37,824 bases of DNA from Pseudorhodobacter antarcticus. Lineage in GTDB: Bacteria; Pseudomonadota; Alphaproteobacteria; Rhodobacterales; Rhodobacteraceae. The position numbers were made by a program, and so were the translations under genes. The notes below the pieces were generated by a model. The model ran no database searches, was not told the DNA's origin, and saw only the letters and a list, made by a program, of their open reading frames with translations. The stretch covers positions 1-37,824 of the forward strand of contig CAMAYO010000018.1 of assembly GCA_945862465.1 (NCBI GenBank), in the 5' to 3' direction. Positions 25,540 through 35,561 of this stretch are shown here, in pieces; the stretch's first letter is position 1; each line of letters starts with the position of its first letter.

Positions 25540-26556
25540 TTAGAACTGGTCTTCGAAGCGCTTGGCCAGATCTTCGATATTCTCTGGTGGCCAATCTTCA
25601 ACTTCCATGCCCAAGTGCAGGCCCATGCCCGACAGCACTTCCTTGATTTCGTTCAAGGACTTGCGGCCAAAGTTGGGCGTGCGCAGCATTTCGGCTTCGG
25701 TTTTCTGGATCAGATCGCCGATATAGACGATATTGTCGTTCTTCAGGCAGTTGGCCGAACGAACCGACAGTTCCAGTTCATCGACCTTCTTCAACAGCAG
25801 CGGGTTGAATTCCAGCCCTGCGTCTTCGATGCCCTTGTTCGACGATTCAGGCTCGTCGAAGTTGACGAAGACAGCCAGTTGGTCTTGTAGGATGCGCGCG
25901 GCATAAGCCACCGCGTCATCGGGGGTCAACGAGCCGTCAGTTTCAACCTTGAGCGTCAGCTTGTCATAGTCCAACACCTGTCCTTCGCGGGTCGGCGTGA
26001 CTTCGTAAGACACTTTCTTGACCGAAGAGAAGATCGCATCAATCGGAATAAGACCGATCGGCGCATCTTCGGGGCGGTTCTTATCGGCCGAGACATAGCC
26101 CTTGCCGGTGTTGACCGTCAGTTCCATGAACACGTCAGCGCCGTCGTCCAGGTGGCAGATGACATGCTCGCGGTTCAAAATCTCGATCCCTGAGGATTCC
26201 GAAATGTCGCCAGCGGTCACAACGCCCGGGCCTTTGGCGGAAATCGAGAGGCGCTTTGGCCCTTCGACATCCATCTTCAGGCGCACGCCTTTCAGGTTCA
26301 GCACGATGTCAGTGACATCTTCGCGCACGCCAGCCACGCTGGAGAATTCGTGCAGCACATTGTCAATTTGCACCGAGGTGATGGCCGCCCCTTGCAAAGA
26401 GCCAAGCAGAACGCGGCGCAGCGCGTTGCCCAGCGTCAGGCCAAAGCCCCGCTCCAGCGGTTCGGCGACCAAAGTCGCGCTGCGCTGCGCATCCGCACCA
26501 GCTTTGACAGCCAGTTGTTGCGGTTTAATCAGTTCCAGCCAGTTCTTGTGGATCAT
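25540..26556 (-). CDS. rpoA: DNA-directed RNA polymerase subunit alpha
   Basis: This 338-residue alpha subunit has an N-terminal dimerisation domain (about 1-235), including [20 protein letters not shown]. The C-terminal DNA- and activator-binding domain (about 255-325) includes [15 protein letters not shown] and [12 protein letters not shown]. The GGAGG-like site before the ATG is typical. It follows rpsK in the alpha operon. Confidence 0.99.
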   Translation of the reverse strand: MIHKNWLELIKPQQLAVKAGADAQRSATLVAEPLERGFGLTLGNALRRVLLGSLQGAAITSVQIDNVLHEFSSVAGVREDVTDIVLNLKGVRLKMDVEGPKRLSISAKGPGVVTAGDISESSGIEILNREHVICHLDDGADVFMELTVNTGKGYVSADKNRPEDAPIGLIPIDAIFSSVKKVSYEVTPTREGQVLDYDKLTLKVETDGSLTPDDAVAYAARILQDQLAVFVNFDEPESSNKGIEDAGLEFNPLLLKKVDELELSVRSANCLKNDNIVYIGDLIQKTEAEMLRTPNFGRKSLNEIKEVLSGMGLHLGMEVEDWPPENIEDLAKRFEDQF

Positions 26557-26641
26557 GCTATAGCCTCCATACTTGCCCGCTGCCTATGGTCCGAATGACA
26601 GCAGACGCCCGAGGATCTTCATTCAAGTTCAAACAACGACA

Positions 26642-26667
26642 TCGGGCCGCGCGAAAGCACGGCCCGA
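26642..26667 (-). other. Strong hairpin in the rpsK-rpoA spacer
   Basis: Eight-base arms (TCGGGCCG/CGGCCCGA) enclose a loop that can close further as GC-N4-GC. There is no clear T-run after it on the minus strand, so it is more likely an RNA-stabilising or processing structure than a full terminator. The 127-base spacer holds nothing else I recognise. Confidence 0.45.
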
Positions 26668-26683
26668 CGAGATAGAAAACCGA

Positions 26684-27085
<402 letters not shown>

Positions 27086-27100
27086 TTATCTGTGCCCCTC

Positions 27101-27469
27101 TTATTTCTTCTTGCCGGCAATGGCTTTGGCCGGGCCCTTGCGGGTGCGCGCATTGGTATGCGTGCGTTGGCCACGAACCGGCAGACCTTTGCGGTGACGC
27201 AAGCCGCGGTAGCAGCCAAGGTCCATCAGACGCTTGATGTTCATCGAGGTTTCGCGACGCAGGTCGCCTTCCACGGTGAAGTTCGCATCGATAAATTCGC
27301 GGATCGCCAACACTTCGGCGTCTGTCAGCTGGTTGACGCGACGTGCGCGGTCAATCTTCAGCGATTCGCAGATTTTCTCGGCGTTATGCGCGCCGATGCC
27401 GGTGATGTACTGAAGCGCAATCGGAACGCGCTTTGCGGTGGGGATGTTAACGCCAGCAATACGTGCCAA
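27101..27469 (-). CDS. rpsM: 30S ribosomal protein S13
   Basis: This 122-residue protein starts [15 protein letters not shown] and ends [13 protein letters not shown], the full length of S13. The start codon is TTG at 27469: the next codons upstream run into an in-frame TAA with no ATG or GTG, and AAAGGA lies about 8 bases before the TTG. The 159-base gap to adk, before it on this strand, could hold a promoter, but I see none I trust. Confidence 0.97.
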   Translation of the reverse strand: MARIAGVNIPTAKRVPIALQYITGIGAHNAEKICESLKIDRARRVNQLTDAEVLAIREFIDANFTVEGDLRRETSMNIKRLMDLGCYRGLRHRKGLPVRGQRTHTNARTRKGPAKAIAGKKK

Positions 27470-27628
27470 ACGTGTTTTCCTTTATGTTGCGGTTCCGTAG
27501 TGCCAGAACCTTTTTTCACAACCTAGCGGGCAAGCCCGCCAGAAACGACTACCCACCACGTGATTCCGCAGCAAGACGCCGTGCAATATGGGCTTTTCCG
27601 ACAGGCGTCAAGGGCCGGTAGGGCCTAA

Positions 27629-28282
27629 TCACTTGGCGTCAAGAACTTTCGCCAAAGCCACAGCCACAGCGTCCATCTCAGCCAAGCCATCCACCGTCGA
27701 AAGCTGGCCCTTGGCATAGTAATAGCCAATCAACGGCGAGGTGTCGCGGTAATAGGCCAGCATGCGGGTGCGCAACGCCTCTTCCGTGTCATCGGCACGG
27801 CGTTTCATCGTCGTCCCACCACAACTGTCGCAGGTGCCCGACACTTTGGGCGGGTGATTGGTGTCGTGATAGACAGCGCCACAGGTCCCGCAGGTATAGC
27901 GCCCCACGATGCGCTGCTTAAGCGCCTCGTCATCGACACGCAGTTCGATCACGGCGTCCAAAGGCTGGCCAATCCGCGCCATCAAAGCGCCCAAGGCATC
28001 GGCCTGTTTCAGCGTGCGGGGAAAGCCGTCGAAAATATAGCCACCAGCAGCGGCACCAGTGGTCAACTTTTCTTCAATCAGGCCGACCACGATGTCATCG
28101 GTCACCAAATGGCCTGCATCCATCACCGCCGCGACCTTGCGGCCCATATCCGTGCCAGAGGTGCGCGCCTCGCGCAGCATATCGCCGGTGGAAAGCTGCA
28201 CCATGCCCCGTTCATCCACCAGACGCTTGGCCTGCGTGCCTTTGCCAGCACCGGGCGGTCCAAGAAGGATGATGTTGGTCAT
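27629..28282 (-). CDS. adk: Adenylate kinase
   Basis: This 217-residue enzyme interconverts ATP + AMP and 2 ADP. It has the P-loop [12 protein letters not shown] (about 7-18), the AMP-binding STGDMLREA and [10 protein letters not shown] motifs, and a LID domain with a four-cysteine zinc site (CGTCG... and CDSCGG). Location directly after secY is the standard spc-operon position. Confidence 0.98.
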   Translation of the reverse strand: MTNIILLGPPGAGKGTQAKRLVDERGMVQLSTGDMLREARTSGTDMGRKVAAVMDAGHLVTDDIVVGLIEEKLTTGAAAGGYIFDGFPRTLKQADALGALMARIGQPLDAVIELRVDDEALKQRIVGRYTCGTCGAVYHDTNHPPKVSGTCDSCGGTTMKRRADDTEEALRTRMLAYYRDTSPLIGYYYAKGQLSTVDGLAEMDAVAVALAKVLDAK

Positions 28283-28315
28283 AGCTCTGCCTTTCTGCGC
28301 GGGTCTACCTGAAAC

Positions 28316-29677
28316 TTATCGGCGCGTCGGAGGCTTCGCCGCTGCAGGCCGCTTGCGGCCACGCAATTGCGAACGTTCGATCAGCCCCTCGTACTGGTGC
28401 GCCAGCATATGAGACTGCACTTGGTTGATCGTATCCATGGTCACAGAAACGACAATCAACACCGAAGTCCCGCCAAAGTAGAAGGGAATGGCGAATTGAT
28501 CACGCAATACCTCGGGCAAGAAACACACCGCGGCCAGATAAGCCGATCCGACCACCAAGATGCGATTGACGACATAGTCGAGGTAGTCTTGCGTCTTTTT
28601 GCCCGGACGAATGCCTGGAATGAACCCGTTCTGGTTCTTCAAGTTCTCAGCCACGTCTTCGGTTTTGAAGGCGACGTTGGCGGTGTAGAAATAGGTGAAG
28701 AACACAATCATGGCGCCTTGAAACAGCAGATAGAACGGTTGGCCTGGGCCCATGAAGGCCAAAATCGTCGCCATGATCGGATTGGTCTGCGAGCCCGAAA
28801 ACGTGCCCAGCGTTGAGGGCAAGAGCAACAGCGACGAGGCGAAGATCGCAGGAATAACGCCCGCGGGGTTCACCTTGATCGGCAGGTGGCTTGACCCGCC
28901 GTCATAAATCTTCATGCCAACTTGGCGGCGGGGGTATTGAATGTGGATCTTGCGCAAGGCGCGTTCCATGAACACGACAAAGCCTATCACAGCCACCACC
29001 AGCACAACGGCGCCAATCATGACCCAAACAGGTATCACACCGGCGCGGCCTTGGCTAAGGAACTGCGCCAAGGCGCCTGGAATTTCGGCCACGATGCCGG
29101 TGAAGATGATCAGCGAAACGCCATTTCCGATGCCGCGCGCCGTGATCTGCTCACCAAGCCACATCAGGAACATCGTGCCGCCAACCAGTGTGATCACGCA
29201 GGCGATTTTGAAGAATAGGTCAGGGTTATGCGCCAAGCCACCTGCGGCGATCGAAGCCGCAATGGCCCAGCCTTGAAAAATCGCCAGCGCCACGGTGGAA
29301 TAGCGGGTATATTGGTTGATCTTTTTGCGGCCTTGGTCGCCCTCTTTCTTCAACTGTTCAAGTTGCGGGATCATTGAAGCCAGCAATTGGACGATGATGG
29401 ACGCAGAGATATAGGGCATGACACCCAAGGCGAAGATACCCATGCGGGCAAGCGCGCCACCGGTAAACAGCGACAACATGCCACCCAAACCTTGGCCTTG
29501 CCCTTCCATGAAGGTCTTGAGCGCTGTCCCGTCAATGCCGGGCACCGGAATATAGGTGCCAAGGCGGTAGACAACCAGCACAAGGATCGTAAACAGAATG
29601 CGCTGGCGCAGGTCAGTCGACTTGCCCAACGCGCCCCAGCTTAGGTTTGCCGCCATTTGCTCTGCTGCTGATGCCAC
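28316..29677 (-). CDS. secY: Preprotein translocase subunit SecY
   Basis: This 453-residue channel subunit of the SecYEG translocon has ten predicted membrane helices. Characteristic motifs are YRLGTYIPVPGIDG, the plug-proximal GGMLSLFTGGALARMGIFALGV and the cytoplasmic RGIGNGVSLIIF. The start is GTG at 29677, giving MASAAEQMAANLSWG, with AAGG seven bases upstream; an ATG seven codons later is less likely because relatives share this N-terminus. Confidence 0.97.
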   Translation of the reverse strand: MASAAEQMAANLSWGALGKSTDLRQRILFTILVLVVYRLGTYIPVPGIDGTALKTFMEGQGQGLGGMLSLFTGGALARMGIFALGVMPYISASIIVQLLASMIPQLEQLKKEGDQGRKKINQYTRYSTVALAIFQGWAIAASIAAGGLAHNPDLFFKIACVITLVGGTMFLMWLGEQITARGIGNGVSLIIFTGIVAEIPGALAQFLSQGRAGVIPVWVMIGAVVLVVAVIGFVVFMERALRKIHIQYPRRQVGMKIYDGGSSHLPIKVNPAGVIPAIFASSLLLLPSTLGTFSGSQTNPIMATILAFMGPGQPFYLLFQGAMIVFFTYFYTANVAFKTEDVAENLKNQNGFIPGIRPGKKTQDYLDYVVNRILVVGSAYLAAVCFLPEVLRDQFAIPFYFGGTSVLIVVSVTMDTINQVQSHMLAHQYEGLIERSQLRGRKRPAAAKPPTRR

Positions 29678-29708
29678 GGTCGGACCTTCTCAGTTGGTTA
29701 TAGGTGTT

Positions 29709-29742
29709 GCGCCGCCGATCCGGTGTTTCCGGACGGCGGCGC
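29709..29742 (-). other. GC-rich hairpin between rplO and secY
   Basis: About 14 base pairs (outer arms GCGCCGCCG/CGGCGGCGC, inner CCGG/CCGG) with a single bulged base enclose a 5-base loop. It lies in the 112-base spacer, 31 bases before the secY GTG. There is no T-run directly after it, so it may be an mRNA structure that lowers secY expression rather than a terminator. Confidence 0.5.
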
Positions 29743-29789
29743 GGGAAATCAACGCAGATGTAAGCGGTCTTTGCGCCGCTCACAAGGCG

Positions 29790-30293
29790 TTATGCGAGCG
29801 GAACTTTACGAACCGACTTGCCGAACACCGGCAGCGGATCAGCCACTTTCAACGTGCCACCTGCGGCAGCGACAGCTTCGATGGCCGAGGCCGACGCACC
29901 CGTCACTTCCAGCGTCACTTTGGTGGTGATCACACCCTTGGCCAGCACGCGGATGCCGTCATGCTTGGCCTTGGTCAGGCCAGCCGCAACCAGCGCGTCT
30001 TCGGTGATGGTGACCGATGCGTCCAGCTTGCCCAAACCGATAAACTTCTCGATCAGGCCCAAGTTGACGACGGCGAATTCTTTTTGGTTCGGCTTGGTAA
30101 AGCCGCGCTTGGGCAAACGACGATACAGCGGCATCTGGCCGCCTTCATAGCCGCCCAATGCCACGCCCGAGCGGGACTTTTGGCCCTTAACGCCACGGCC
30201 AGCGGTCTTACCCTTGCCCGAACCCGGGCCACGCGCAACGCGCTTTTTCTTTTTGGTAGCACCGTCGTTGTCGTGCAGTTCATTCAGTTTCAT
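29790..30293 (-). CDS. rplO: 50S ribosomal protein L15
   Basis: This 167-residue protein starts [22 protein letters not shown], with the conserved [20 protein letters not shown] and [15 protein letters not shown]. The ATG at 30293 has AGGAG upstream. It is the first ribosomal gene after the toxin-antitoxin insertion, and a candidate promoter lies about 95 bases upstream. Confidence 0.98.
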   Translation of the reverse strand: MKLNELHDNDGATKKKKRVARGPGSGKGKTAGRGVKGQKSRSGVALGGYEGGQMPLYRRLPKRGFTKPNQKEFAVVNLGLIEKFIGLGKLDASVTITEDALVAAGLTKAKHDGIRVLAKGVITTKVTLEVTGASASAIEAVAAAGGTLKVADPLPVFGKSVRKVPLA

Positions 30294-30387
30294 GTCGCAT
30301 ACTCCTATGCCGGAACTGCCCTGGCTGCGACGGCGGGGGCAAACGCGGCGGATGGTTGATTCTGTGGCCATAGGGGGCCACCGGGGG

Positions 30388-30416
30388 CGTATAGAGGGGA
30401 TAGGGGGGCGGATCAA
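30388..30416 (-). promoter_or_regulatory. Candidate promoter restoring rplO-secY-adk transcription
   Basis: On the minus strand, TTGATC and TATACG are separated by exactly 17 C-rich bases. It lies between the vapC stop and rplO, where a new promoter would be needed given the terminator after rpmD. The rest of the 158-base spacer is G/C homopolymer-rich with no gene. Confidence 0.5.
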
Positions 30417-30451
30417 GGGGTTGGGCGCGCGGTGGGCCTCACCCCCCCGCC

Positions 30452-30871
30452 CTAGGCCAAATCGGTTTGGGAAAAATCGTTCCCCTTGTAAAGCAGGGGC
30501 ACATCCCGAGATTTGGCACAGGCATACGCAAAGCAGTCGCCAAAGTTCAGGTCTGCCGCATGGCCAACGGCACGGCCGTAGGTCTGTGCGGTCACAATCG
30601 CCGCGTCCCCGATGGCGGCGGTGATCGTGACAGTCTCAGCCCGCACCTCTGCCAGCAGCAAGTCAACGGCAGTCTTAGCCGTCTCGATCTGCGCGGGCGT
30701 CGCTGAGCGATGCGTCCCAGAACGAGAACGGGCAAGGCTGATAACAGCCTCGAACCGACTAAGGGGAGAGAAGAGAGCGGGCTTTGTGCTTGCCCCAAGC
30801 AATTGGATCAAAGCATCCGCCCCCGGTTCGCGGTTGAGAATGGCAAGGATGGCGCTGGCGTCAAGAAACAT
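30452..30871 (-). CDS. vapC: VapC-type PIN-domain toxin
   Basis: This 139-residue PIN-domain ribonuclease shows the acidic active-site residues in order: D4 in MFLDASA, E41 in SRFEAVI, D112 in NFGDCF, and D132/D137 in the final GNDFSQTDL. VapC toxins cleave tRNA or rRNA when not held by antitoxin. The start lies 3 bases after the antitoxin stop, the usual vapBC order. The pair sits between rpmD and rplO, where ribosomal genes are normally contiguous. Length and active site look intact, so it is probably functional. Confidence 0.9.
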   Translation of the reverse strand: MFLDASAILAILNREPGADALIQLLGASTKPALFSPLSRFEAVISLARSRSGTHRSATPAQIETAKTAVDLLLAEVRAETVTITAAIGDAAIVTAQTYGRAVGHAADLNFGDCFAYACAKSRDVPLLYKGNDFSQTDLA

Positions 30872-30874
30872 AAC

Positions 30875-31117
30875 TTAGCGCTCCCAAAGATCATCCATGT
30901 CGCGCTTGTGATCATAGGCTTGCATCACGGGGCCGATGGTATCGGCCAAGGCGCGAACCGCTTCAATGCGGTGCAGCAGGGGGATACGGCCCTTGGCTGT
31001 GGCGATTGCGGATTGCAAAGCCTGGCGCACGGCCTCTGTCTTGTTGGCCGCCCCTAGGATTTTAACGGCATCTGCAGCCAAATGGGTGACGTCTTGGTCC
31101 TTGATATAGAGCGGCAT
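30875..31117 (-). CDS. vapB: VapB-type antitoxin (Rv0623-like transcription factor family)
   Basis: This 80-residue antitoxin starts MPLYIKDQDVTHLAADAVK, and NKTEAVRQAL is the ribbon-helix-helix-like DNA-binding segment. The C-terminal half would bind the toxin. I chose the ATG at 31117 with AAAGGA upstream; the longer frame to 31171 runs through the promoter/operator. It is directly upstream of vapC. Confidence 0.87.
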   Translation of the reverse strand: MPLYIKDQDVTHLAADAVKILGAANKTEAVRQALQSAIATAKGRIPLLHRIEAVRALADTIGPVMQAYDHKRDMDDLWER

Positions 31118-31130
31118 GGGAAATTCCTTT

Positions 31131-31179
31131 GGGATATTCGGATATTCACTAAGGTATATCCCGCGCATCAAAATATCAA
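31131..31179 (-). promoter_or_regulatory. Candidate vapBC promoter and operator
   Basis: On the minus strand TTGATA (31174-31179) and TATACC (31153-31158) are 15 bases apart, a short spacer. The inverted repeat GGATAT...ATATCC (31140-31161) spans the -10 box and a second GGGATAT lies at 31131. This fits autorepression by the VapBC complex. Confidence 0.4.
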
Positions 31180-31190
31180 GACCCGCAAAT

Positions 31191-31222
31191 CAAAACGCCC
31201 CACCTTGCGGCGGGGCGTTTTG
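31191..31222. terminator. Intrinsic terminator between rpmD and vapB
   Basis: An 11-base perfect stem (CAAAACGCCCC with GGGGCGTTTTG) encloses a 10-base loop. The stem itself supplies T-runs on both strands, so it can stop transcription in either direction. It lies about 40 bases past rpmD, within what is normally a continuous operon. Confidence 0.8.
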
Positions 31223-31233
31223 TTTGTGTGCGG

Positions 31234-31255
31234 CGGTGCGTGCTAGCACGCACCG
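31234..31255. repeat. GGTGCG palindrome, copy 2 (after rpmD)
   Basis: This is a perfect 22-base palindrome centred on GCTAGC with arms CGGTGCGTGCT, ending 3 bases from the rpmD stop codon. The 20-base core is identical to copy 1. Confidence 0.85.
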
Positions 31256-31258
31256 ATG

Positions 31259-31480
31259 TTAGCCGCGTTCTTCGATGATCTTCACCATGTGACGCACCGC
31301 GTGAACCATGCCGCGGATCGAGGGGGTATCCTCAAGCTCGCGGGTCCGGCGGATTTTGTTCAGGCCAAGACCTTTGAGGGTCGCGGTTTGAACAGCGGGG
31401 CGGCGGGCGGCAGACGAGGTCTGCTGCACGACGATGGTTTTCTTAACGGGGGCCACCACGGCCTCGGGCTTCTTTGCCAT
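31259..31480 (-). CDS. rpmD: 50S ribosomal protein L30
   Basis: This 73-residue protein has an unusual Ala/Val/Lys N-terminal extension (about 1-14) before the L30 core [23 protein letters not shown]-like segment, which includes [20 protein letters not shown]. It is 2 bases after rpsE. It is followed by a palindrome, a terminator and the vapBC pair rather than by rplO. Confidence 0.96.
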   Translation of the reverse strand: MAKKPEAVVAPVKKTIVVQQTSSAARRPAVQTATLKGLGLNKIRRTRELEDTPSIRGMVHAVRHMVKIIEERG

Positions 31481-31482
31481 GA

Positions 31483-32082
31483 TCAGGCCTCCACAACTTC
31501 AGCGACGGCCACTTCAGTGGCGGGCTTGTTCAGGATCTCTGCCACCTTTTTGCCGCGACGTGCGGCAACTTGGCGGGGCGAGGTTTCTGATTTCAGACCA
31601 TCAATGGTGGCGCGGATCATGTTGTAGGGGTTCGACGTGCCGATCGACTTGGCAACGACGTCCTGCAGACCCAGCATTTCAAACACTGCGCGCATCGGGC
31701 CGCCGGCGATGATGCCGGTACCCGCCACGGCGGTGCGCATCACGACTTTTCCGGCGCCGTGGCGGCCTTCCATGTCGTGGTGCAAGGTGCGCGCGTCCTT
31801 CAAGGGCACACGGATCAGGCTGCGCTTAGCCTGTTCGGTTGCCTTGCGGATAGCCTCGGGCACTTCTTTCGCCTTGCCCTTGCCAAAGCCCACACGGCCG
31901 CGTTGATCGCCCACAACCACCAAAGCTGCAAAGCCAAAGCGCTTGCCGCCTTTTACGGTTTTGGACACGCGGTTAATCGCGACCAAACGGTCAGCGAACT
32001 CCGGGGTTTCTTCCGGGCGATTGTCGCGGCGGTCGCCGCCACGGTTGCCACGGTCGTCCCGGCGGTTTTCACGTTCTGCCAT
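31483..32082 (-). CDS. rpsE: 30S ribosomal protein S5
   Basis: This 199-residue protein has an Arg/Gly/Asp-rich disordered N-terminus (about 1-26), then the S5 domains with [18 protein letters not shown] and [15 protein letters not shown]. The long N-terminus is common among alphaproteobacterial S5 proteins. It is in canonical order between rplR and rpmD. Confidence 0.98.
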   Translation of the reverse strand: MAERENRRDDRGNRGGDRRDNRPEETPEFADRLVAINRVSKTVKGGKRFGFAALVVVGDQRGRVGFGKGKAKEVPEAIRKATEQAKRSLIRVPLKDARTLHHDMEGRHGAGKVVMRTAVAGTGIIAGGPMRAVFEMLGLQDVVAKSIGTSNPYNMIRATIDGLKSETSPRQVAARRGKKVAEILNKPATEVAVAEVVEA

Positions 32083-32092
32083 TTTTATCTCC

Positions 32093-32452
32093 TCAGAACT
32101 TCAGGCCGCCTTCACGGGCAGCATCGGCCAAAGCCTTGATCTTACCGTGAAAGAGGAAACCGCCGCGATCGAAGTAGCAAACTTCGACACCGGCCTTGAG
32201 TGCACGTTCCGCGATAGCCGCGCCAATTTTGGCAGCTGCTTCCACGTTGTTCTTGCCCACCACGCCCAAATCTTTCTCTAGCGAGGAAGCCGAAGCAACG
32301 GTGATGCCCTTCACATCGTCGATCAGCTGGACCGAGATGTTCTTGTTCGACCGGTGAACCGACAGGCGCAAGCGCCCAGCAGCGACCGATTTAATGCGGT
32401 TCCGAACGCGCAGACGGCGCTTGAGGAACAGCTCTCTTTTATTCAATGCCAT
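32093..32452 (-). CDS. rplR: 50S ribosomal protein L18
   Basis: This 119-residue 5S rRNA-binding protein starts [20 protein letters not shown], with the [18 protein letters not shown] core and a C-terminal [21 protein letters not shown] segment. Confidence 0.98.
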   Translation of the reverse strand: MALNKRELFLKRRLRVRNRIKSVAAGRLRLSVHRSNKNISVQLIDDVKGITVASASSLEKDLGVVGKNNVEAAAKIGAAIAERALKAGVEVCYFDRGGFLFHGKIKALADAAREGGLKF

Positions 32453-32464
32453 TTCTCTTGCCCC

Positions 32465-32998
32465 TTACTTCTTCTTGCCTTCCTTGCGGAAGACAAACTC
32501 GCCCTTGTAGCGGATGCCTTTGCCTTTATAGGGCTCTGGCTTCTTCCAAGCGCGGATGTTTGCTGCGACTTGGCCAACGAGTTGTTGGTCAATGCCTTCC
32601 ACAGAGATTTCAGTTTGCTTCGGTGACGCGACGACAACGCCTTCCGGAACCTCGAAGATCACTTCGTGGCTGAAGCCCAGTTGCAATTGCAGGTTCTTAC
32701 CCACCATAGCAGCGCGGTAACCCACGCCCTGGATTTCCATTTCTTTCTTGAAGCCGACGGTAACGCCTTCCACAAGATTCGCGATCATCGAGCGGCTCAT
32801 GCCCCACTGCGAGCGCGCCCGCTTGGACATGCCACGCGGGGTGACTTTGACAGTGTCATTTTCGATGGTCAGTTGCACATCATCACCAGCAGTGAAGCTG
32901 CGGGTGCCTTTCGGCCCCTTCACTTCAATCGTCTGGCCCGAGATGTTGGCCGACACGCCCTTAACCAAGGCGACGGGTTTTTTGCCGATACGAGACAT
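32465..32998 (-). CDS. rplF: 50S ribosomal protein L6
   Basis: This 177-residue protein starts [15 protein letters not shown] at the ATG at 32998. It contains two L6 repeats and the C-terminal [15 protein letters not shown] motif. The frame open upstream of the ATG overlaps rpsH and is not used. Confidence 0.98.
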   Translation of the reverse strand: MSRIGKKPVALVKGVSANISGQTIEVKGPKGTRSFTAGDDVQLTIENDTVKVTPRGMSKRARSQWGMSRSMIANLVEGVTVGFKKEMEIQGVGYRAAMVGKNLQLQLGFSHEVIFEVPEGVVVASPKQTEISVEGIDQQLVGQVAANIRAWKKPEPYKGKGIRYKGEFVFRKEGKKK

Positions 32999-33011
32999 TC
33001 TACCCCTCCCC

Positions 33012-33404
33012 TTAGAATACGGTGCAAAGCACTTCGCCGCCAACATTGGCCGCGCGTGCATTTGCATCCGTCATCACACCCTTGGGGGTGGATAGAATGG
33101 CAATCCCAAGACCGTTCCGCACAGACGGCACGTCCTTGATCGAGTTGTAAACGCGGCGGCCCGGCTTGGACACGCGCTTCAACTCACGGATGACCGGGGC
33201 GCCTTCGAAGTACTTCAGGCTGATGGTCAGTTCGCCTTGACCGTTGTCGGTCTTGGCAGATTCATAGCCGCGGATGTAGCCTTCTGCGACCAGCACATCC
33301 AACACCCAGGCCCGCAGCTTGGAAGCCGGGGTCTTAACTGTGGATTTGCCGCGCATTTGGCTGTTGCGGATACGTGTCAGCATATCACCGAGGGGATCGT
33401 TCAT
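33012..33404 (-). CDS. rpsH: 30S ribosomal protein S8
   Basis: This 130-residue protein starts [19 protein letters not shown]. Three ATG codons run in tandem (33410, 33407, 33404). I chose the third because GAAAG is then 6 bases upstream and relatives begin MNDP. The C-terminal [20 protein letters not shown] motif is conserved. Confidence 0.96.
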   Translation of the reverse strand: MNDPLGDMLTRIRNSQMRGKSTVKTPASKLRAWVLDVLVAEGYIRGYESAKTDNGQGELTISLKYFEGAPVIRELKRVSKPGRRVYNSIKDVPSVRNGLGIAILSTPKGVMTDANARAANVGGEVLCTVF

Positions 33405-33425
33405 CATCATCTTTCAGCGCTCCCC

Positions 33426-33731
33426 TTACCAGCTCGACTTAACCATGCCGGGGATCTGGCCGAACGAGGCGAGATCACGCAGCATGATACGGCTGAGCTT
33501 GAGTTTGCGGTAATAGGCGTGCGGGCGGCCAGTCAACTGGCAGCGGTTGTGAATACGGGTCGCTGAAGAGTTGCGCGGCAGGGCTGCCAATTTGGCGGTT
33601 GCCTTGAAGCGCTCTTCGATCGACTTGGTTTGGTCGTAGATCACCGTCTTAAGTGCGGCGCGTTTGGCTGCGTGCTGTTGCACGAGCTTGGCGCGCTTCA
33701 CTTCGCGGTTCACCATGGATTTTTTGGCCAT
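33426..33731 (-). CDS. rpsN: 30S ribosomal protein S14
   Basis: This 101-residue long-form S14 lacks the CxxC zinc knuckles of the short form. It contains [24 protein letters not shown] and ends GMVKSSW. It is in canonical spc-operon order. Confidence 0.98.
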   Translation of the reverse strand: MAKKSMVNREVKRAKLVQQHAAKRAALKTVIYDQTKSIEERFKATAKLAALPRNSSATRIHNRCQLTGRPHAYYRKLKLSRIMLRDLASFGQIPGMVKSSW

Positions 33732-33748
33732 TGTTGGATTCCTCGCGA

Positions 33749-34309
33749 TTAGGACGTGAAGGGCATTTTGAAGTGCTTCAGCAGCGACTTCGCTTCCGCA
33801 TCAGACTTGGCGTTGGTGCAGATGATGATGTCCATGCCCAGAACGTCGTCGACTTTATCAAAGTCAATTTCCGGGAACACGATTTGCTCTTTCAAGCCCA
33901 TCGCGTAGTTGCCATGACCGTCAAACGAGCTGCCCTTCACGCCGCGAAAGTCGCGAACGCGGGGAAGTGCGATTGTGATCAGGCGATCAAGGAATTCATA
34001 CATCCGGTCGCCGCGCAGCGTAACTTTGCAGCCCAGCGGCATAAACTCACGAACGCGAAAGCCAGCGATGGACTTTTTGGCGTTGGTGATGACCGACTTT
34101 TGGCCAGCAATCAGCGTCAACTGCTCGGAAGCGAGCTTGACCTTCTTGGTGTCCTTCACCGCATCGCCAACACCCATGTTGAGAACGATTTTCTCAAGCT
34201 TGGGGATTTGCATATCGTTCTTATAGCCGTGTTCGGCTTTCAGAGCGGCGCGGATCTTTGTGGCGTATTCCGCCTTCAGACGCGGGGTATAGGTGGCTTG
34301 GTCCAACAT
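33749..34309 (-). CDS. rplE: 50S ribosomal protein L5
   Basis: This 186-residue 5S rRNA-binding protein includes [17 protein letters not shown] and [18 protein letters not shown]. Its ATG shares one base with the rplX stop (TGATG), so the two are translationally coupled. Confidence 0.98.
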   Translation of the reverse strand: MLDQATYTPRLKAEYATKIRAALKAEHGYKNDMQIPKLEKIVLNMGVGDAVKDTKKVKLASEQLTLIAGQKSVITNAKKSIAGFRVREFMPLGCKVTLRGDRMYEFLDRLITIALPRVRDFRGVKGSSFDGHGNYAMGLKEQIVFPEIDFDKVDDVLGMDIIICTNAKSDAEAKSLLKHFKMPFTS

Positions 34310-34614
34310 CAGATGGCCTCCCCGGTTGTCTTGGCGAAGCGCACTTTCTTGCCGTCTTCCATGCGGAACCCGACGCGGGTGGCTTTGCCGTTGGCATCAA
34401 CGATGGCAAGGTTGGACAGGTCGATCGGCATCGCCTTGGGGATACGGCCCCCTTGCGAATTCGGCGATTGCTTGGTGTGACGCACAGAGACGTTTACGCC
34501 ATCAATCACGGCCTTGTTGTCCTTGGGCGAGACGGCAGAGATTTCGCCCTGCTTGCCCTTGTCCTTACCGGTGAGAACGACAACCTTGTCGCCTTTTTTC
34601 AGCTTAGCGGCCAT
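34309..34614 (-). CDS. rplX: 50S ribosomal protein L24
   Basis: This 101-residue protein has the KOW motif [19 protein letters not shown] at the N-terminus and the INGVN-like segment [13 protein letters not shown]. Both ends overlap neighbours by one base. Confidence 0.98.
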   Translation of the reverse strand: MAAKLKKGDKVVVLTGKDKGKQGEISAVSPKDNKAVIDGVNVSVRHTKQSPNSQGGRIPKAMPIDLSNLAIVDANGKATRVGFRMEDGKKVRFAKTTGEAI

Positions 34615-34982
34615 CAGAGCACCTCCGGAGCCAGCGAGATGATCTTCATAAAGTTCTTGGCGCGCAGTTCACGCACAACCGGCCCGAAGATACGCGTGCC
34701 GACCGGTTCACCCTGATTGTTCAGGATGACGGCTGCATTGCGGTCAAAGCGGATGGTGGTGCCGTCTTCGCGACGAACTTCTTTGGCGGTGCGAACGACA
34801 ACTGCTTTACGCACATCGCCCTTTTTGACACGGCCTTTCGGAATTGCCTCCTTGACCGACACCACGATGATGTCGCCCACGGATGCATAGCGGCGGTGTG
34901 AACCGCCCAGAACCTTGATGCACTGAACCCGGCGAGCGCCTGAGTTATCAGCAACATCCAGATTGGTCTGCATCTGGATCAT
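34614..34982 (-). CDS. rplN: 50S ribosomal protein L14
   Basis: This 122-residue protein starts [19 protein letters not shown] and ends with [16 protein letters not shown]-like text ([16 protein letters not shown]). The start is in the ordinary place; a second ATG three codons later is not preferred. A 67-base spacer separates it from rpsQ. Confidence 0.98.
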   Translation of the reverse strand: MIQMQTNLDVADNSGARRVQCIKVLGGSHRRYASVGDIIVVSVKEAIPKGRVKKGDVRKAVVVRTAKEVRREDGTTIRFDRNAAVILNNQGEPVGTRIFGPVVRELRAKNFMKIISLAPEVL

Positions 34983-35049
34983 TTAGTACTCTCCGACCTT
35001 TGAGGGCATATACCCCCAGGGTTTCGTTTCATTTCAAGACAATCAGCAC

Positions 35050-35289
35050 TCACGCAGTCGCGTCAGTGACAACCGTCCAGCGTTTCGACTTAGAAATCGG
35101 GGCGCATTCCTCGATGCGGACCGTGTCGCCTTCCTTGAACTGGTTCAAGGCGTCATGGGCACGGTACTTCTTGGATTTGCGAATGGTTTTTTGCAGAACG
35201 GGGTGCTTAAAGCGGCGTTCGACAAGAACGGTGATCGTCTGCTCGTTCTTGTCCGAGGTCACGACACCTTGCAGGATACGTTTGGGCAT
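35050..35289 (-). CDS. rpsQ: 30S ribosomal protein S17
   Basis: This 79-residue protein starts [19 protein letters not shown], with [30 protein letters not shown] precedes the ATG at 35289; the longer frame overlaps rpmC. Confidence 0.98.
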   Translation of the reverse strand: MPKRILQGVVTSDKNEQTITVLVERRFKHPVLQKTIRKSKKYRAHDALNQFKEGDTVRIEECAPISKSKRWTVVTDATA

Positions 35290-35299
35290 CGGTCTCTCC

Positions 35300-35500
35300 T
35301 TACTTCGCGGCTTCGGCGGCTTTTTGGGCCAGCACGGTACGGACACGGGCAACATCCTTACGGACCTTGTTCATGCGCGAGGTGTTCGTCAGTTGGTTGG
35401 TTGCTGCCTGAAAGCGCAGATTGAACGCTTCTTTCTTCAGCGCGACAAGCTGATCACGCAGCTGGTCGGGGGTCTTCGCACGCAGTTCTTGGGCGTCCAT
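35300..35500 (-). CDS. rpmC: 50S ribosomal protein L29
   Basis: This 66-residue protein starts [21 protein letters not shown], with the conserved [16 protein letters not shown] and RVRTVLAQK. It is the first ribosomal gene after the insertion that separates it from rplP. Its leader holds a strong hairpin and a candidate promoter. Confidence 0.97.
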   Translation of the reverse strand: MDAQELRAKTPDQLRDQLVALKKEAFNLRFQAATNQLTNTSRMNKVRKDVARVRTVLAQKAAEAAK

Positions 35501-35561
35501 ACGCCTTTTCCTTCTCTCAAGCACCAGACGGCCCCGAGGGTTACCGTTGATCTGGTGGATC

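Noticed and set aside
30294-30451. G-rich homopolymer runs before rplO as a quadruplex regulator
   Set aside because: Runs are irregular and the same bases are explained by a C-rich promoter spacer on the coding strand. Possible but unsupported.
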